A stretch of DNA of 53,178 nucleotides, taken from NCBI RefSeq assembly GCF_000987765.1, contig NZ_LAHP01000023.1:1-53178 (forward strand), read 5' to 3'. Position numbers and translations under genes: made by a program. The DNA comes from Arsukibacterium sp. MJ3. GTDB lineage: Bacteria; Pseudomonadota; Gammaproteobacteria; Enterobacterales; Alteromonadaceae. Numbering within the stretch: position 1 is the stretch's first letter; every line of letters starts with the position of its first letter. Positions 52,210 to 53,178 of this stretch are shown here, in pieces. The notes beneath the pieces are model-generated. The model was not told where the DNA came from and did no database searches. It saw only the letters and a list, made by a program, of their open reading frames with translations.

Positions 52210-52437
52210 GGTGTGGTGTTAACCCATCGTTTGAAAACGCAGGCACTGTAGCAGATTATCAGAATAAGTTAATAATACTGCTAGTGAAAATTGCTCGATT
52301 TGCTGGCAAAAGCAGCTAGTGCATTAATACAGTGCAGCTCAACGAAAGCCGGATGCAAATAGCTTGCGTCAGAGAATTAAGCTGGCATTAATCTCATAGG
52401 GGTTAAAACCTATGTTCAAAGTAAAAGGAGTTCCACC

Positions 52438-52749
52438 ATGAAAAATGCTATTTTCGTTGTTTGCAGTTTTGCATTAGTGATAAGCCAATCACTTATGGCT
52501 AAACCGGACCACGATAAATCATTACCACCAGGCCTGGTGAAAAAAATGGAAAGTGGTAAACCACTGCCTCCGGGCTGGCAGAAAAAACTCTCTGCCGGTC
52601 AGTATCTTGCTGATGATTACTATCGTCGTAGCACGGTACTGCGAAAGCCAAATGTCGATGGCATTATTACCGTTCAGATTGAAGGCACGGTCATTGAGTT
52701 ATTTGAACACAGCCGGGAAATTGTTCGCATTCTGGAAGGCAAGCGCTAA
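52438..52749 (+). CDS. RcnB/CigR-like periplasmic protein
   Basis: A 103-residue exported protein with a signal peptide cut after SLMA. LPPGLVKKMESGKPLPPGWQKKL is a repeated L-PPG-x-x-K unit, seen in RcnB-like and CigR-like proteins, followed by a small C-terminal domain (VDGIITVQIEGTVIELFEHSREIV). AAAGGAG stands eight bases before the ATG. Family members affect metal homeostasis or virulence regulation; no direct metal ligand is evident. It overlaps the rlmC 3' end by four bases on the opposite strand. Confidence 0.8.
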   Translation: MKNAIFVVCSFALVISQSLMAKPDHDKSLPPGLVKKMESGKPLPPGWQKKLSAGQYLADDYYRRSTVLRKPNVDGIITVQIEGTVIELFEHSREIVRILEGKR

Positions 52750-53178
52750 TACTTTATTTGTAATAACGTTAGTACTTCATAATGACTGCTATGGGCAAAC
52801 ATATCAAACAGCTGCACTTTTAATAATGTGTAATCAGTAAGATGCTGTAAGTCTTCTGCAAGACTTTTTGCATTACAACTGGAATATAAAAGCCAGGCGG
52901 GTGCCAATCGCTGTACATCCTGACACAGCGCTGCCCCCAAGCCGCGCCGTGGCGGGTTAACCACCAGTAAATCAGGTGCGCTGGCAGCGGCGTTGGCAAA
53001 AGCGATGGCATCGAGCGCCTGAAAACTAACATTCTGCAGACCCATTGCAGCCGCTGAACGCGTAGCGCTGGCAATTGCTGCTGGGGCAATTTCAATTCCC
53101 ACCAGCTTCTGGCCAGGCCTTACCAGATGCAAACCAAAACCACCCACCCCGCAAAAAAGATCCCAAATTTGTTTAAAT
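52746..53178 (-). CDS. rlmC: 23S rRNA (uracil-C5)-methyltransferase RlmC, partial
   Basis: The frame is open to the window edge, so the N-terminal TRAM and iron-sulfur part lies outside. Visible are FKQIWDLFCGVGGFG (SAM motif I), LVGIEIAPAAIASATRSAAA, LLVVNPPRRGLGAALC (catalytic-region NPPRRG) and LYSSCNAKSLAEDL with the nucleophilic Cys of SSCN, then VQLFDMFAHSSHYEVLTLL. The SSCNAKS and HYEVLTLL ends fit RlmC (m5U747) rather than RlmD or TrmA. It is likely intact. Confidence 0.9.
   Translation of the reverse strand, partial: FKQIWDLFCGVGGFGLHLVRPGQKLVGIEIAPAAIASATRSAAAMGLQNVSFQALDAIAFANAAASAPDLLVVNPPRRGLGAALCQDVQRLAPAWLLYSSCNAKSLAEDLQHLTDYTLLKVQLFDMFAHSSHYEVLTLLQIKY

Overview
The window looks like a chromosome segment of a marine or aquatic gammaproteobacterium close to Rheinheimera, Alishewanella or Arsukibacterium. 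This is inferred from protein style, the divergent liu/mms gene order, a rhombosortase gene and moderate GC; no search was run. Most of it is ordinary, tightly packed chromosome. One accessory stretch, about 19.7-28.8 kb, has different composition, broken genes and decayed mobile DNA.

Layout. 0-6 kb: a decayed REP-associated tyrosine transposase (RAYT) tail, a small lipoprotein, an enoyl-CoA isomerase-like protein, gamma-glutamyltransferase, a rhombosortase, and an overlapping pair of a C26 glutamine amidotransferase and an amidoligase. 6-16 kb: an MFS transporter, then a surface polysaccharide locus. Its leftward arm holds a DUF218 protein, a polymerase/ligase-like membrane protein and GT2, GT26 and GT4 glycosyltransferases. 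Its rightward arm holds a WecA-like initiating transferase, a Wzx-type flippase and a pyruvyl transferase. 16-19.6 kb: a DUF6482 protein, an orphan response regulator with TPR-like repeats, and a stress-type group of a 53-residue hydrophilic protein and two PRC-barrel proteins.

19.7-28.8 kb is a mosaic. It holds the C-terminal fragment of a signal peptidase I gene, a butanediol dehydrogenase-type alcohol dehydrogenase, and a lipoprotein gene that overlaps by ATGA a GC-rich, actinobacterial-looking GltS symporter gene. A GC-rich P-type cation ATPase follows, then a truncated TlpA-like gene and dsbG between two direct 104-bp repeats of RAYT debris. The dehydrogenase and lipoprotein genes point away from each other, yet each is preceded in the same sense by a related leader of about 120-130 bp. 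That shared leader is one of the most unusual signals here.

29.5-47 kb is a branched-chain amino acid catabolic locus. Leftward genes serve mainly valine (SDR, mmsB, hydroxyisobutyryl-CoA hydrolase, enoyl-CoA hydratase, isobutyryl-CoA dehydrogenase-like, mmsA, thiolase). Rightward genes serve leucine (liuR, liuA-E, scoA, scoB) and end at a clear terminator. A palindrome inside the liuR promoter spacer, and a related site in front of the thiolase, suggest LiuR control of both arms. Four gaps inside these arms carry six copies of two hairpin-repeat types whose cores are conserved while the outer stems change together.

47-53 kb holds a secreted M17 aminopeptidase, a second hydroxyisobutyrate dehydrogenase-type protein, glutathione peroxidase, LdhA, a DUF2750 protein, YqaA, an RcnB/CigR-like periplasmic protein and the 3' part of rlmC, cut by the window end. 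I saw no rRNA, tRNA, CRISPR array or complete insertion sequence.
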